Assembly: GCA_035926095.1 (NCBI GenBank)
Contig: JAVRQT010000006.1
Coordinates: forward strand, 1,054,001 to 1,118,000
Source: Elasticomyces elasticus
Lineage: Eukaryota > Ascomycota > Dothideomycetes > Mycosphaerellales > Teratosphaeriaceae
DNA: 64,000 bases
Direction of reading: 5' to 3'
Position 1 is the stretch's first letter. Every line of letters starts with the position of its first letter. Shown here piece after piece: positions 40,906 through 52,818 of this stretch. A program made the position numbers and the translations under genes. The notes below the pieces were generated by a model. It did not search any database. It saw only the letters and a list, made by a program, of their open reading frames with translations, and was not told where the DNA came from.

Positions 40906-43154
40906 TCACACCTCCTCTTTCTTCGCCTTCTCCGGATCTTCACTCTGACTACTCCCACTCGCCTGCCCATTCGTCGGGCTCTCACCCTCTCCCCCAACAT
41001 CCCCACCCATCCTCGCCTCCTCGTCCCTCTTCTTGTCTTGCTCGATATCAGGTGCCGGGGCGAACTTCGACTTTGCCCTGATCTTCTTGCCGTAGAAGTA
41101 GAAAACAAATGGCATGGGGATGAAGAGCGTAGCGAGGCAGCCGAGGAACGTCATACCCCATTCGATGCCGATACCCTCGAACATGTAATAGGCAAAGAGT
41201 GGGAAAACTGCACCGAAGATGGAGCGCATGATGGTGTTTGCGGCGATGGCCTGTGATTGTGGTTAGTACATCCTTCCAAAGCTAAGCGTGTGACGACTTA
41301 CGGAAGCAGCGAACATAAGGTAAGCGTCGATAATGTAGTTGAGACATTGCAAGAACACAGTGTAGATCCCAAAGCCCAAGAAAATACCAGCCAGAGTGGG
41401 CACGATCCACGGTGTGGACTTCTTGTAGCCGCCCCAGCCAAACCAGAAAAGGCCTGCAGCGAAGATGATGCCTCCGACCATCGTCAGTGGCAGCCTCCAT
41501 TCGGGCACTGGAATATTGTTATTAGCCTTCAGCTTCCTGACGTAGCTCGGCTGCGTAGCCAACACGCTGAGGAAGCCAAAGAAAACCCCAATAATGAGGC
41601 CAAAATACGGAAGTCCGCTGACACCCGGTGCCCAACCGTATATCTCTCCAAAGACGAGTCCATATGCTGTGAGATTCAGGTATAGTAAGCCGTAGATAAA
41701 GGACAAGTAGATCGTGACCAACAGGATGATGGGTTCGGTGAAGAGGATGCGAATTGGACGACTCAAGTTCTTCTTGAGCAGTTCTCCCAGATCGACCTCG
41801 ACTTCGTCCTGCTTGGCGTGGATGCCCCAGTTCTTGGTAAGTCGTCGGAGATGTGCAGCTTTCTCGACCAGAATGACGGGGCCGTAACTCTCTTTCTGGA
41901 AGAAGAATGATAGTATGCAGGCTGTAAACCCCATGATGGCTGGGATGTAGGCCGTCCAGCGCCATCCGAGGTAGCTGTTTGTGATGAAGCCACCGATAAA
42001 TGGACCCATAAAAGGTCCACAAAAGATCTGGAAGCGTTAGTGGAAAGTGGCTACACGGAGCGCGATCAGGGTACGCACAGTAGCGGAGAAGCAGGCCACG
42101 GCCACGCCTCGCACTTCGTTAGAGAACATGTCCGAGAAGACGGCTGCTACGATCGTGAGAGGCGATGAGCCGAAGAGACCGCAGAAGAATCGGGCGATCC
42201 TAACCAGTATTAGCACATGAGCCATTGTATCCACTTTTGCAAAACCCTCACATGAGTGTCTGGAAATCTTTGGCCACTGCCACAGCTATGTTGAAGATAC
42301 CTGGGGTCATTAGTATATGCTTGACGTTCTCGTTGACTGAAGCACAAACCAAAAGCAAACGCGGCAATGATGATTGGCACTCTCCTCCCGTACAGCTCTG
42401 ACATCGGCGCAAAGATGATCGGGCCGCAGGCATAGCCCAAGACGAACAACGATGTCCCCAATGTTACGACTTCCCTGCCCTTGTGGAAGTGCTGTCCGAC
42501 CTGTGTCATCGCAGGCGAGAAGACTGAAGATGCAAACGTGGCTGCCATGGCGTCCCAGATCAAAATCGATGCAATGATAATCTTGGTCTTCAGAGGCCAA
42601 TTCTGTGCGTGAGAAGGGTCCGAATGTCCATCGAACTCCACAACGTACTCCTCACGCTCCGGCAAAAGTGGCGGATATGGCTTGCCGCCACCAAAGTTGG
42701 GAAGTTTCGCAGCCTCCGAAGTTCCAGTTTTTCGGCTACCGACGGTAAGGCTATGTTGGAGACGATGTTCCGCAATACGCTGAATGGCGGTCGGATGGCG
42801 GTCCAGGTAGTTCATGATCTTATCTTCTATCGCGGGATCGGTCACTGTGGTCGCAGAGGCCAGCCGATATGTTCGCTGCCGCGGATCACCCCTTATCGAC
42901 TCTCGGGAGGCTGAAGTGATTGATGATACGCTGCTGGCGATCGACTCGTGCCGGGCACGTCGATCCGCTGGCTCTACTTCTTCAGTGGGCTCGATTTCCT
43001 CCATGGCTTGCTCGCTGGCAGGCTCAACTCGTGGGTGGAGGGTGTAGTAGTCGCGCCGCAAGCCTTCGGTTGCTTCGTAGTCCCGCCATCTCTCGGGATC
43101 CGCATCGTACTCGGCCTTGACAATTTGCAAGTCTGTCTCCCCAAGCCCGACCAT
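40906..43154 (-). CDS. MFS transporter, DHA1 drug/polyamine type
   Basis: Five exons: 42350-43154, 42252-42300, 42079-42199, 41302-42027 and 40906-41250 (2046 nt, 681 aa); introns 49-52 nt. The start is the ATG at 43154 because the longer frame opens with TTG right after a stop. A long cytosolic N-terminus (about 180 residues) precedes twelve predicted spans. Family marks include DPSHAQNWPLKTKI before span 1, APMSELYGRRVPI (motif A) after span 2, ARFFCGLFGSSPLTIV and GPFMGPFIGGFIT (motif C type) in span 5, and GWRWTAYIPA. Such H+-antiporters export drugs, polyamines or other small molecules at the plasma membrane. Confidence 0.9.
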
Positions 43155-43792
43155 ATTGGCTTGCCACTCGCTTGGCGGGTCTCCGGTTATGGCGGTTTGA
43201 AATGACAATCAAGCTCGCGCGTGCAGATGTTTGCTTCAGTTCAGTATGGAAGCGTAAATCAAATGCCGTGATCTTGAGACGCCCCTATGAGGTGTATCGC
43301 GTGAGGGTGATTCCAATGGCAGCTCCCGCTGGTGTTGCTAGGTGAAGTCGCGAAAGTAACATACAGAGTCGGTCACTCATGCGGCGCTACAGTACGACGA
43401 GGCTGAGTAACTGGCTTACTCACAGGCGCGTGAAGATAACGTGCGGAGGAGTGTATGTAGCAATGTTCACTGAACCCAACAGCTGAAGTCATGCCGAAGC
43501 TTCCCACCGGGCCGTGTCCCGGCCTCAACTCTATTAGGAAGTCACAAAACTGTTTCGACGGCAACATTTCTAGACGCACAACACAGACATCTTGAAAGGG
43601 AAAGAAGAACACTTGATTCATCAGAGACCACTACGACGTTCCTTGGCAGTCTGCTGCTTCTGCTTCGGACGAGGAATGCTGGTTTGGGCGGCAGAGGCGC
43701 CGCTGCACGTGGCTTACTCAGAAAAAGCCAATCCTGAACAAGCACGCGAAGGTACTCCTTCCCACCAGCCCTAGAACATGGAGTCTCAGTTT
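43155..43792. other. Intergenic, no gene seen
   Basis: Upstream of the transporter and downstream of the next minus-strand gene; no supported frame. Confidence 0.4.
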
Positions 43793-44509
43793 TCACAACG
43801 GCTTCACACTTCCACGACCCAACCTCATAGCCTCCTGATCCCTTCGCAGCGCCTCACCTGCCTCTGCCATAGCAGCCTCCGACAGGACACTCAGCAAACT
43901 GCTCTCATCAACACTTTCAACCTCCCCCTTGGCGATGTAACTCTGCTGCGTCGACTTGCTCTTCGGAGTAGAAGCGTAAACCTCTCTCCTTGCGGACACT
44001 TTCTTCGCATCCCTCACGGTGGCAGAAATTCCTGATGCCCTTTGCTTGTTCTTGCGAGGCAGTGCCTGTTTCTTCGGTACCGCCGCGAGCCTGACCCGCT
44101 TGCCGGTTTTCATAACCTCGTCTACATCAGTAGACACATCACTCTGGTTATCCTCGCCACTGGCATCAACGTCGTCGCTGCTCGGGGCACGCTTGAGACT
44201 TTGATTCTGGCAAAGCTGCACGAGGCTTTTCTTGAAATTGGCGAGCTCGTCACTCAAGTCTGATACCGTTGCTTCAGCTTGCACCAATCGGTCTAGGACG
44301 TCGACGTGCACGAAATTGTGCAGAAGTTGGATCTGGGCCCACTTCTGAGGCATGAGCCGTGGCCCTTCGTGATCGCCCCCCCTGCGCTTCAGGACAGACC
44401 GTGGAGACATCGTTGTAACCTTTCCGGTCAATCTGGTAGTAGGGCGAGCTCCAGGAGAAAGTCCGGCGACTTGCGCAGATCTCCGCTTTGTGTTCGATCT
44501 CTTCGCCAT
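43793..44509 (-). CDS. Small basic protein, probably nuclear, unknown function
   Basis: 238 aa, single exon, no family recognised. A basic N-terminus (MAKRSNTKRRSAQ) could be a nuclear localisation signal. A helical region around 60-95 (LLHNFVHVDVLDRLVQAEATV, in part; SDLSDELANFKKSLVQ) may be coiled coil. A central acidic stretch and a second basic cluster (RKNKQRASG) follow, then a helical C-terminus SLLSVLSEAAMAEAGEALRRD. It may be chromatin-associated, but nothing specific supports this. Confidence 0.55.
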   Translation of the reverse strand: MAKRSNTKRRSAQVAGLSPGARPTTRLTGKVTTMSPRSVLKRRGGDHEGPRLMPQKWAQIQLLHNFVHVDVLDRLVQAEATVSDLSDELANFKKSLVQLCQNQSLKRAPSSDDVDASGEDNQSDVSTDVDEVMKTGKRVRLAAVPKKQALPRKNKQRASGISATVRDAKKVSARREVYASTPKSKSTQQSYIAKGEVESVDESSLLSVLSEAAMAEAGEALRRDQEAMRLGRGSVKPL

Positions 44510-44729
44510 GTTCTCGCTGTAAATAGGTGAGCAACGTCACAACTTCCCCCGCTGCCGAGAGCATTGATATACCCTCGCCATGCTGCTTGCTGCAATGCCC
44601 AGGCTGAAAGAAATCATCGCTATGAGCAAGATTGGTCGAAGAGCCACTCTCGCAGGTGAAAGAATATAAACAAGCCTAGGGTATCATAACAAACCTCTAC
44701 CCAAGAACGCCACCACAAGTATGCGGAGT

Positions 44730-47021
44730 TTACGCTTGATCATTGTCCTCCTTTGCAGGCTGCCCGGCATCAGTATTGGCATTGTCCTTGCCATTTCCCA
44801 GTAGCCCGGAACCCCAATCTTTGATCGCATCGAGCTTTCCAGTCACCCAGTCCCACCATCTGTTCACTTTCCCATCGTCCTCATCATCAGTGACGCCGTC
44901 GTGTACTGTGGGTCGTGTTCGAATATTCTCGGCCTCTGCATCGCTAGACGTCACGGATTGCGCAGCTTTCGCGGCCGGCGTGGGAGTGGAGAGGAGAGCA
45001 GGCCCATTCCAGTGCACAGAGGAGACAGGCGGTACACCTGCAGTTGGCAATACGTTTTCTGGTCGATTAGCGAGATTTGGGACCTCGGGCGGTAGGCTCG
45101 TATGCGCGCCGCCATGCTGAAACGCAAGGTTGGGGACTTCTGGTGGCAGTGCGAGTGCGGCATCGTCCTGTGGGTCTTCTGGGACATTGGCAGCTTGGTC
45201 GAAGTCGTGCAGCCCGCTAGGCTTCAATGGTAATCGTAGTGTGCCATTGTTCGCTACCGGCTTCAGACCCAGGCTGTCACAAACTATATTGTACACCTCC
45301 GTGTTCTGGAAGGGCTCAAGCTCGCTGCCTGGTACATGCGGGAAAGCAGGCCCTCGAGCAACGAACATGGCACGCATAAGCGGATGATGGTTATCATAGC
45401 CATGGAGACCGAGCGGATGGTACACCTCGCCACTGTGTATGCTGGGAGCTACGTCGAATTCATCCTTGACTACGATGGCCCAGCCAACTTTCGGCACGAG
45501 CCAGAGAGGTGCTATACGGTCATTGTTGCTGAAGTGGAACCTTTCCGGCATGTCTTGATCGCGAAGATAGACCTCGAATGCGTGCTTGTACTTCGGCAGC
45601 CTTGACTGCTCTAGTAGCATGGTGTAGAGCTGCCGCAGCTTCTCAGGGCTGGAATCGTAGGGTCGCAGGCCATACAGTGGCCACCCGTCGGTATGCTCTA
45701 TCAAACTTGTATCAATGAGATCTTCAAGTTGGATCAGACGGCTGACGGATGTTGTTGCCATGCCGTGGTCCGATACGATGATAATGTTGACAATATCGGT
45801 CAGATTTCGTTGAGCAATGCCGTCGAACAGTGACCCGAGCATACCGTCAACTTCGGCGATGGTGCTTTTAATGTACGTAGAATTAGGACCATACTTGTGA
45901 CCATCGGAATCAACATCCGGAACGTAGGCAGCAATCAACTGTGGTCGCAGCTCCTGACCATTCGCAGCTCCGGGTGCATCAAGATCGCCAGGTAGATCAA
46001 GCCAGCCCAAGATCCTGTTGATCTTGTTTTCGAGGTGCTCTTCTCCGTTGAAGTGGTCGACATAGCTAGCCTTGACGCCCTCAATACCGCCAGTTACTTC
46101 GGACCCTGGCCACATGTGAATTCCAGTCTTCAGGCCAGCTTTCTCTGCAGTGACCCATATGGGTTCTGCGTCCCACCACTCGGCTTGCATGCTTCGCGCC
46201 GGGTCGGTGTAGTGGAATTCCTTCTCCATTATCGGAGACCAGAATGTGTTTCCAACGATACCGTGCGATTCTGGATGCAGACCAGTGACGAGCGTGAAAT
46301 GGTTCGGGAACGTGAGCGATGGAAATGAGGGTAGCATATATTTGGGGCTCACACCTTGCCGCATGAACGATGCCAGGGTCTTTGTGAGATTCCGGTGCAA
46401 GAAGTCCGCTCGAAAGCCGTCGAGTGAGATAAGTAAAGTCGTGGGAGCAAAGTTGTGAGTGCCATTAGACAATGTTTGAGGCGTGTATGTTGACTCTGCT
46501 GGCTTGTCACTCGCCTCCGACACCTCGCCCTCTGATGTTGGTGTTACAGACTCTTCTGATTGCCCTTTCTCTGTCTCCTTTGGGCGGCTCGCGTTCGAGA
46601 CTCGCCAAGCGCCATACAGCAGTCCCAGGAAGGCGAGGACTACGAGGATATGAACCGCTGCGAAGCCGCAATATCGCCTTCGTTTGGCCTTCTTTCCCGC
46701 CTGTGTCTCTCCCAAGCGCGCCAAGTCCACCTCACTAGAACGGCCACTGCTCTCATCACTACTGGAGCGTAGCCCGCCCTCCTCCGTATCGTACATCATT
46801 TCCCTCTTCTCGGGTTGTCGTCGCTTCTTCCGACCCAGCCTTGCATCGTGTTCTCGACGTGAACCTGTCGGCGCCTTCTCGCTCCTTGCCAGTAGTTCCT
46901 CAGCATCTTCTTCCGCATGGAGCGTCTCTTCGTCCTCTCTCCTCAACTCCATAGATGTGAGTCTCGTTTCTTCCCGCTCACTGTCATCTGGGTCGACTCT
47001 GTCATATCCGCGATGCGCCAT
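44730..47021 (-). CDS. Type II membrane nucleotide pyrophosphatase/phosphodiesterase (NPP family)
   Basis: Single exon, 763 aa from the ATG at 47021. A charged cytosolic region (1-115), one membrane span (YCGFAAVHILVVLAFLGLLY, about 117-136) and a lumenal catalytic domain. The alkaline-phosphatase-fold signature is complete: LLISLDGFRADF with the first metal Asp, PSLTFPNHFTLVTG with the nucleophile Thr and Asn, VPDVDSDGHKYGP, IIVSDHGM, and LHGYDNHHPLMRAMF. It matches yeast Npp1/Npp2, which hydrolyse extracellular nucleotide phosphodiesters. The tail carries LPPEVPNLA twice in tandem and an Ala/Pro/Ser-rich extension beyond the usual domain. Confidence 0.92.
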   Translation of the reverse strand: MAHRGYDRVDPDDSEREETRLTSMELRREDEETLHAEEDAEELLARSEKAPTGSRREHDARLGRKKRRQPEKREMMYDTEEGGLRSSSDESSGRSSEVDLARLGETQAGKKAKRRRYCGFAAVHILVVLAFLGLLYGAWRVSNASRPKETEKGQSEESVTPTSEGEVSEASDKPAESTYTPQTLSNGTHNFAPTTLLISLDGFRADFLHRNLTKTLASFMRQGVSPKYMLPSFPSLTFPNHFTLVTGLHPESHGIVGNTFWSPIMEKEFHYTDPARSMQAEWWDAEPIWVTAEKAGLKTGIHMWPGSEVTGGIEGVKASYVDHFNGEEHLENKINRILGWLDLPGDLDAPGAANGQELRPQLIAAYVPDVDSDGHKYGPNSTYIKSTIAEVDGMLGSLFDGIAQRNLTDIVNIIIVSDHGMATTSVSRLIQLEDLIDTSLIEHTDGWPLYGLRPYDSSPEKLRQLYTMLLEQSRLPKYKHAFEVYLRDQDMPERFHFSNNDRIAPLWLVPKVGWAIVVKDEFDVAPSIHSGEVYHPLGLHGYDNHHPLMRAMFVARGPAFPHVPGSELEPFQNTEVYNIVCDSLGLKPVANNGTLRLPLKPSGLHDFDQAANVPEDPQDDAALALPPEVPNLAFQHGGAHTSLPPEVPNLANRPENVLPTAGVPPVSSVHWNGPALLSTPTPAAKAAQSVTSSDAEAENIRTRPTVHDGVTDDEDDGKVNRWWDWVTGKLDAIKDWGSGLLGNGKDNANTDAGQPAKEDNDQA

Positions 47022-47720
47022 CACTGCAATGTTATTCCTCGGGGAGCCTTCCCGGAATCATAAGGTCATAGCATGGTTCAAATTAAGATGAAAGTCTTCA
47101 CAGATACGAAGGCAAAGAAGTCAGGAATGCGTGCCAAGACTGTCACATGCAAGGCGAAGATGGCTACAAGCCTTGCAGCACGGAAACACATTGCCATCAA
47201 GAAGCAGTCGAAATGGTCAGCGACAATTCCACATACATGGCAATTGCACGAATAAACAAGGCCAAAGCCGAACTCTTGACAGCGAAAGCTATACCCGTAA
47301 GTTACAGAATATCCCCGAAAGCCTCCCTTATCTGATGCTCCCCGATAGACCACTGTACGCCGCTGTGAACCAAAGCCGAACCCTCCCTGCGCGACGTGAG
47401 TTGGCGGGTATATACCGGGTGCCATATGCGCCACCCAAATGCCCTTTCCGATCCCGTCGTCCGCGTCGTAGTAATATATCGTGTAGTGTGAAGCTTGAAT
47501 GTCGTCTCTTCGACGTCCTCGTGCGCAGCAATCAACGACGGTGAGTTGCAATCGACAGGCATCCACAGTGAATGGGCATCTCCTCACGAAGCAGTGCGTA
47601 AAGAATGAAGCAGAACAGCAAAAGCAGCCCTCCGTAGTATATGCTTCTTGACTCGTGGCGTGAGCTGTTGGAATCTAGTTTCGGAGCCAATGTCGAGTGT
47701 GATATTTAGTGGAAGCGAGG
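47022..47720. other. Intergenic, no supported gene
   Basis: A 169-codon minus-strand frame (47078-47587) and a Lys-rich plus-strand frame (47073-47255) overlap. Neither has a known domain and I leave both uncalled. Confidence 0.35.
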
Positions 47721-49274
47721 TCACCGTCCGCCATAGCCACTGTACTCGACGCCTTGCATTGCGGCGACAGGCGGCGCTACGCCGTTATACGCCGCTGATG
47801 CTCCTGGTCCAGAGTTGAGTGGTGGCAACGCAATGCTTGAAGTTCCATTGGTCTGTGGCCCCGTCGACTGATTAAGCTGAGACGTGAAGTGACCATACAC
47901 ATGCGGCGCGTTCGGATCGTGGCGCCGAAGGTGCTGATGCATGACCTGGATCTCTGTCTTGAGCATGTCGTTTTCCTTCTGCGTTTCACGAGCATACTCA
48001 GCATCGCGCGAGAGTCTCTGCAACTCTGCAGTCAGATTCCGCTCGTTCTGCTGTACGCTTCGAATGTAGTCGATAGCTGTGATGGACCGTTAGCTTGCCG
48101 TGTAATTTCAGCACACTAGCATCGCATACCTTTTGTGAGTATCTCCCATTTGCTCGCCTTAGTGCCGCCGTTCGCTGGTACGGCCTTGTTTAGGTCTTCG
48201 AACAAATCCTTCATCTCGCTTCGCCGCTTCCGCTCGGCTAACTTGTGGCTGACTCGCAACTCCGGTGTCCGACTATAGTTCCCCATTTGCTGCTGTAGCT
48301 TGTCATTTTGGATTTCTTGGGTCGTCCGATGCTGCAGGCTATGATGGTGCGTTGTGGCATGCTCCTCTCCTAGCCTCCTCTGACCAGGTGGCAGGTGGGA
48401 ATCGTTCGAGAAGATGCTGCTGCGGATAGAGTTGCCGGCTATGCTGTTCGTCCGGGAGTAATTTCGACTGATGCTAGAGGTGTCGCTGTCCGAGTCGCCG
48501 CGCTCCTCTGGAATAGGTTGATCAGGGAAAGCCCAAGCGTAACCTTGTGTTGGCCTTGCTGCCGTGGGATCTGGTGCGCCGGACACTCGGCCGATGGGCA
48601 TGATGGGTGGTGCGATACGCGGCGCAGGGAAGCTGCGTATGCTGGATCGTGCGCTGAGAGGCGACATTGGTCCGCCACCATTCGGCTTCCGAAGGCTGGC
48701 TGCCAGGGATACCTGAGATGTGTTCGCGCTTTCGTAGGGTGACGTGGGATGGTTGATGTACAGATTGTTGAACGTCTGGTGCATGCGACTATCGACGCTG
48801 CTGCGTCGGGAATCCATCGTGGGTGGGTAGTCTCTCGAATCGCGGTTGGGATCATGGTGAAAGCCTTGATTGATTGACGGCAGCTGCGACCCGTTTGAAC
48901 GTGCTGCATAGGGATTGCGTGCTGAAAGCGGCGTGTTTGGTATGGAGTTTTGCGGGGGTGAGTCGTCGGGGTTCAGCAAAGTATGCACTTGTAATCCCTG
49001 GCAGTTAGCCGAGCTGTCTGTGAAGCACTGAAGTCAGCAACAAAGTGCCCGGAACAGAGGCATGAGTCGCGCTGCGTTCGGTGAGGGTAGCATGATCGAA
49101 GGACTTACGCTTACTTTGCGGTTGAGGCCAAGTCCCTGAGTCTCGCGTTGACTCCGATAATGAGTGCTGGTCCGATGGTAGACGGGATGCTGATGATGGT
49201 AGGCCAGTGGTAAGACTGCTGATCGACGGCAGGCCTTGCGGCGGCTGATGGTGTTGGGCCGTTGGTAGCGCCAT
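47721..49274 (-). CDS. bHLH transcription factor
   Basis: Three exons: 49109-49274, 48130-48987 and 47721-48076 (1380 nt, 459 aa). Introns are 121 nt (GTAAGT, GGCTAACTGCC, ACAAG) and 53 nt (GTATGC, GCTAAC, CACAG). The bHLH begins near residue 285: HKLAERKRRSEMKDLFEDLNKAVP, a loop NGGTKASKW, then EILTKAIDYIRSVQQ across the second intron (given in parts). The H/E/R basic residues predict binding to E-box CANNTG sites. A leucine-containing coiled helix (LQRLSRDAEYARETQKENDML, in part) extends helix 2. The N-terminal two thirds is Ser/Pro/Asn-rich and disordered, with KLHTLLNPDDSP at the first splice. Confidence 0.88.
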
Positions 49275-51530
49275 GGTGCGAGCGTATCGTGGTGCGGGCT
49301 GGAACGATAGTCAAGGAAGACTCGCAGTTTTGAGCGAGAAACAACGCCGGCGAGTCAGTGCACGCTGCGCGCGCTTCGAAGTTCGTACGCACAAGTCTGC
49401 GCGGCGCAATGCTGGCAATCCTCTACCGTTGAGTCCTGCGGTAGTCGTCTGAAATTGCGCCGGTGGTGTAAGGTGATGCCAGGTGCTAGGTCTGAAGACA
49501 GCGTGGTGCGATTGCGGGGTTGCGTTACAACTCTGGCCGGAGAATAGACAGATGGCTGGGACGTGGTCGAAGTGTCGTGGTGATAAGGCGATCGCAAGGA
49601 AGAAGTCGGCTTGTAAAGCACAAAGCGACCGAGTCGTGTCGACTTTGCTCAATGCGGAGGTGGCTGCAGGTTGGCTATGCGGCCCTCTTGTCCCTAGAAT
49701 CGGGAACCAGCACGCCGAACAGCGGCGATGGATTGGGGGGTCGTGAGGGTCGTATCACCGAGTAGGTACAGGTCAGCGCTGAGGCAAGACGCTGTCGGTC
49801 AGGCCGCGTGCTTCGAAGTCTATCCCAAGCTGCACGCGATGATGACCTCTGGGCTTCGAACACGGATGCGTGGAGATCTGCGGCGCTCTTCGCTGGTCTG
49901 TTGGGATTGCGTCGAAGGGCAAAGCACCGACGAAGAGTGTCCGTGTACAGGCAAGCAAGCGACAGTAGAAGTCGAGATGTCGATGGCTTGGGGGCGATGT
50001 CATGCGAGTGATGCTTGATTCTCGGTTTCCACCTTGCGTGGGGTCTGTACTACCGTCTGCGACAAGAGCCTTCGTGGCCTGGGTTGTGGTCGCGCACGTC
50101 CAGATGTTGCGTACTTGAATGTCCGGAGATGGATGCTACGGCCTCGTGCTTCCTCGCGACTTTGCGGTCGTAAGAGATGGGGTTGTGAACGCCTGTGAAG
50201 CACACTCCGAGGCTGGCGCGAATGGCAAAAGATCGACAGACGTGCTCCACTAGACCTATGTCTCGTTTTCGACAGGTGGGTGGCCCACTTTGGTCCGATA
50301 GGGTGGTTTCGCTAGCTCAAAGAAGGAAGTCCCCGCAGTTCCGCCCCATCAATTCCTGTTTGTGGAAGCAAAGACATCGTAACACGGGGTTAGCGACTCA
50401 TATTATACGAAGCTTAGCACACAGACGTTGACGACCTTCATCTCCACCCCACGTGCTCGACAATGTGGAAAATGCCCGGCTGCCCACTCCATCATGCGCA
50501 TTTTCTGAGTGCGGCGCCCCTTGGATCACAGACAGGCATCATGTCTGATGATGGGTTGTCTCTCAACATAGACGCAATTTCGTACTTGGAGCCTCCGGAA
50601 GCTTCGATAACGCTGTCGACAATATTACCGGAACCATTGGGTCAGGAACGCGCAAAGTATGAATTTCCTAGTCAGTGAGCGATATAGCGAGCAGATTACC
50701 TAGGTAGGCTCTGGAACAGCCCGGTCCCAAGAGTTTCCCAGGATTGATGCCTCCAGACCTGATTACTTTCTCAAGGCCCGTAATCCATCACCACTTGTGC
50801 TGCAGGGAGATTCGGCAGACCGAGCACAACAGAACGCAGTGCTTTGTTTCCAGCGAACACAAGCAGCAACGGACCGGGTCGTCGGACTCATGCGGTTGTA
50901 CTGCAGGTGGAGCTGCTAAACGCTAATCGCTGGGCATGCCTTGCCATTCGAGCTCTCCCCTCCATGACGGTTCGTTCGGCAACGGTTTTGCACCAAAACG
51001 AGAGGAACACGCAGAGCTTGCAGAAGGCAAAGCAAGAAGGTGGCAGTTCGCCGTGGATCGCACGTGCGGATCGTCTGCATGACAATTCTGGCCAGGTCAG
51101 CATCCGGCAAGCCGTACGAAAGTACAGCCGAAAGTCAATGTGTTGCCGAATTCATACACACTACCTACTTGCAACGAAGCAAATACTGGTTTAGTTGTAA
51201 GGATACACTAGTCTCCAAGATCGAGGAGACGATTCCGCTAACTCGTCACTGAGAGACCCCCTTTCTCAGCTCTTGGCTTCCTGCACGCTATCGTTGGGGA
51301 CGATTGACGAAGCTGATAGGCATTGCTGTAGTTGCGCAATTTGCGAGCACCAACATCACCATATCCTGGTCAAGGCACGACATATGTACCATGGGATGAG
51401 CAGAAGAGGGTCTAAACGTCGAGCGACGTCAAAGTCCTTGCTTGAAGCATGCGAACTAATCCCCGCTGGATCTCCGGATACACAAGATCGGCAGATATCC
51501 TAGTCACTGTTCATATATGTGGCTGTATCT
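49275..51530. other. 2.3-kb intergenic region, likely long upstream region of the bHLH gene
   Basis: No coding frame with a recognisable domain and no RNA gene seen. Long upstream regions are common for developmental regulators in filamentous fungi. Confidence 0.4.
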
Positions 51531-52818
51531 TTATGTGGTCTTCTTTGTCGATCCACTCTCTGCTTCACTGGCCATCCTGTCCTTTCGTCGCTGTGCAGGC
51601 AATCTCCAGCTCGTCTCGTACCCATACAGCGCACCGCTACCAAAAACAAGCGCCGAGCCCACGATCATCTTGGCACTCATGGGATGGCCGAATAAGATGG
51701 TGCTGAAGATGAATGACACCAGCTTCCGGATGTTTAGGATGATGGTGACCGTGACAGCGGATGACTTGCTCGATAGCAGATTGACGCCGGAGATGCATGC
51801 CAGTTGTGTTGTAGCGTTGACGAGGAGAAAAAGTATACCCCGTGGCATGCTCTCCCCCAGAGTGCTGAATGCGTCAACCAGCAGGTCGGGCACGGTGCCC
51901 AGTTGCTGCTCGAACATCGCACTCTTTCTATCAAATCGAAGTGGTGGCGTGGCCGCTAGCCTGGCGTATTGGTTCCTCAGCGTTTGTGACAGTGGCAGAA
52001 ACATCGGCAAGCTGAAGACGTGGCTGTAGAAGAGATTCTCGGTCCAGCTGGCCTTGTACATAGCATATGTATCCTCGACATAAGCGCCACTCCAGGCAGA
52101 CATCAGTTGAGCTAGCAGCAAGATGGCAAGTCCGGTGCTGAAGTCCGAAGTGGATGCGCTATTCTCGAGCGAGAGTGATTTGCCCTACGCTCCTTGTTAG
52201 CATGCTGTCGAATAGAAGCTCGAGGCATCGTACCTTGCTCTCGGAATCTGCCCAAGCGCTTACGAGCACACCAGCAGTCAAGATCATCACGCTCAGCACT
52301 TGCAAGGCACTATACGTCTTTCCGCGAATGACGCCCATGATCATGGTCGTGACACTCCCGAAGCTTCGCAGGATGATATGCACGGGGACACTAATGCTGA
52401 ATGCAAAGGCCCAATTGTTGAGCATGTTGATGCCGAAGAAGAGGGCAGCAATGAACACCCATCGTCGTAGGGGTACTGTTGGTTGCCTGACGGCGTATGG
52501 ACTACCTGGCGAGCATTGGGTGGGATATGATGCGACAGTTGTGAAGACAAACTGGAAGAAGGTAATCAAGAGTCCTGTCTATCGTGAGTATTTCGTTCTC
52601 TGGGAAGAGGATGCACATACCGCTAGACGGCTCGCTCCTGGATATCGTCAGCTACATAGTAAGAGATTCTGCCAGTCGACGTACTTGATGATGGCCTCCA
52701 GAGCGAACACATTGGAACAGCAGCCTGTTATATACAATGTCAGCCACAATTCGTAGTGATGCATACCTGCACACGCACCTCCGAATATGAGCAGCACGGT
52801 GCTCAGCGGTCCGATCAT
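51531..52818 (-). CDS. UAA-family nucleotide-sugar transporter (Yea4-like, UDP-GlcNAc)
   Basis: Five exons: 52767-52818, 52685-52724, 52621-52637 (17 nt), 52234-52574 and 51531-52184 (1104 nt, 367 aa). The assembled start MIGPLSTVLLIFGGACAGCCSNVFALEAIIK (in parts), then SSGLLITFFQFVF, matches the UAA signature in which GCCSNVF and LITFxQF are diagnostic. Later GINMLNNWAFAFSISVPVHIILRSFGSVTTM and GVLVSAWAD are typical of Yea4-like transporters, as are LYVEDTY-type (GAYVEDTYAMY) and TVTIILNIRKLVSFIFSTILFGHP near the end (in parts). About ten spans. It would import UDP-GlcNAc into ER/Golgi for chitin or glycan synthesis. Confidence 0.9.

Noticed and set aside
43155..43208. Longer start for the MFS transporter (MSFQTAITGD...)
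   Set aside because: That first codon is TTG directly after a stop; the first ATG in frame is at 43154.
47078..47587. 169-codon minus-strand frame rich in Gly, Tyr and Cys
   Set aside because: No family recognised, it opposes a Lys-rich frame of equal quality, and no introns or start context help to decide.
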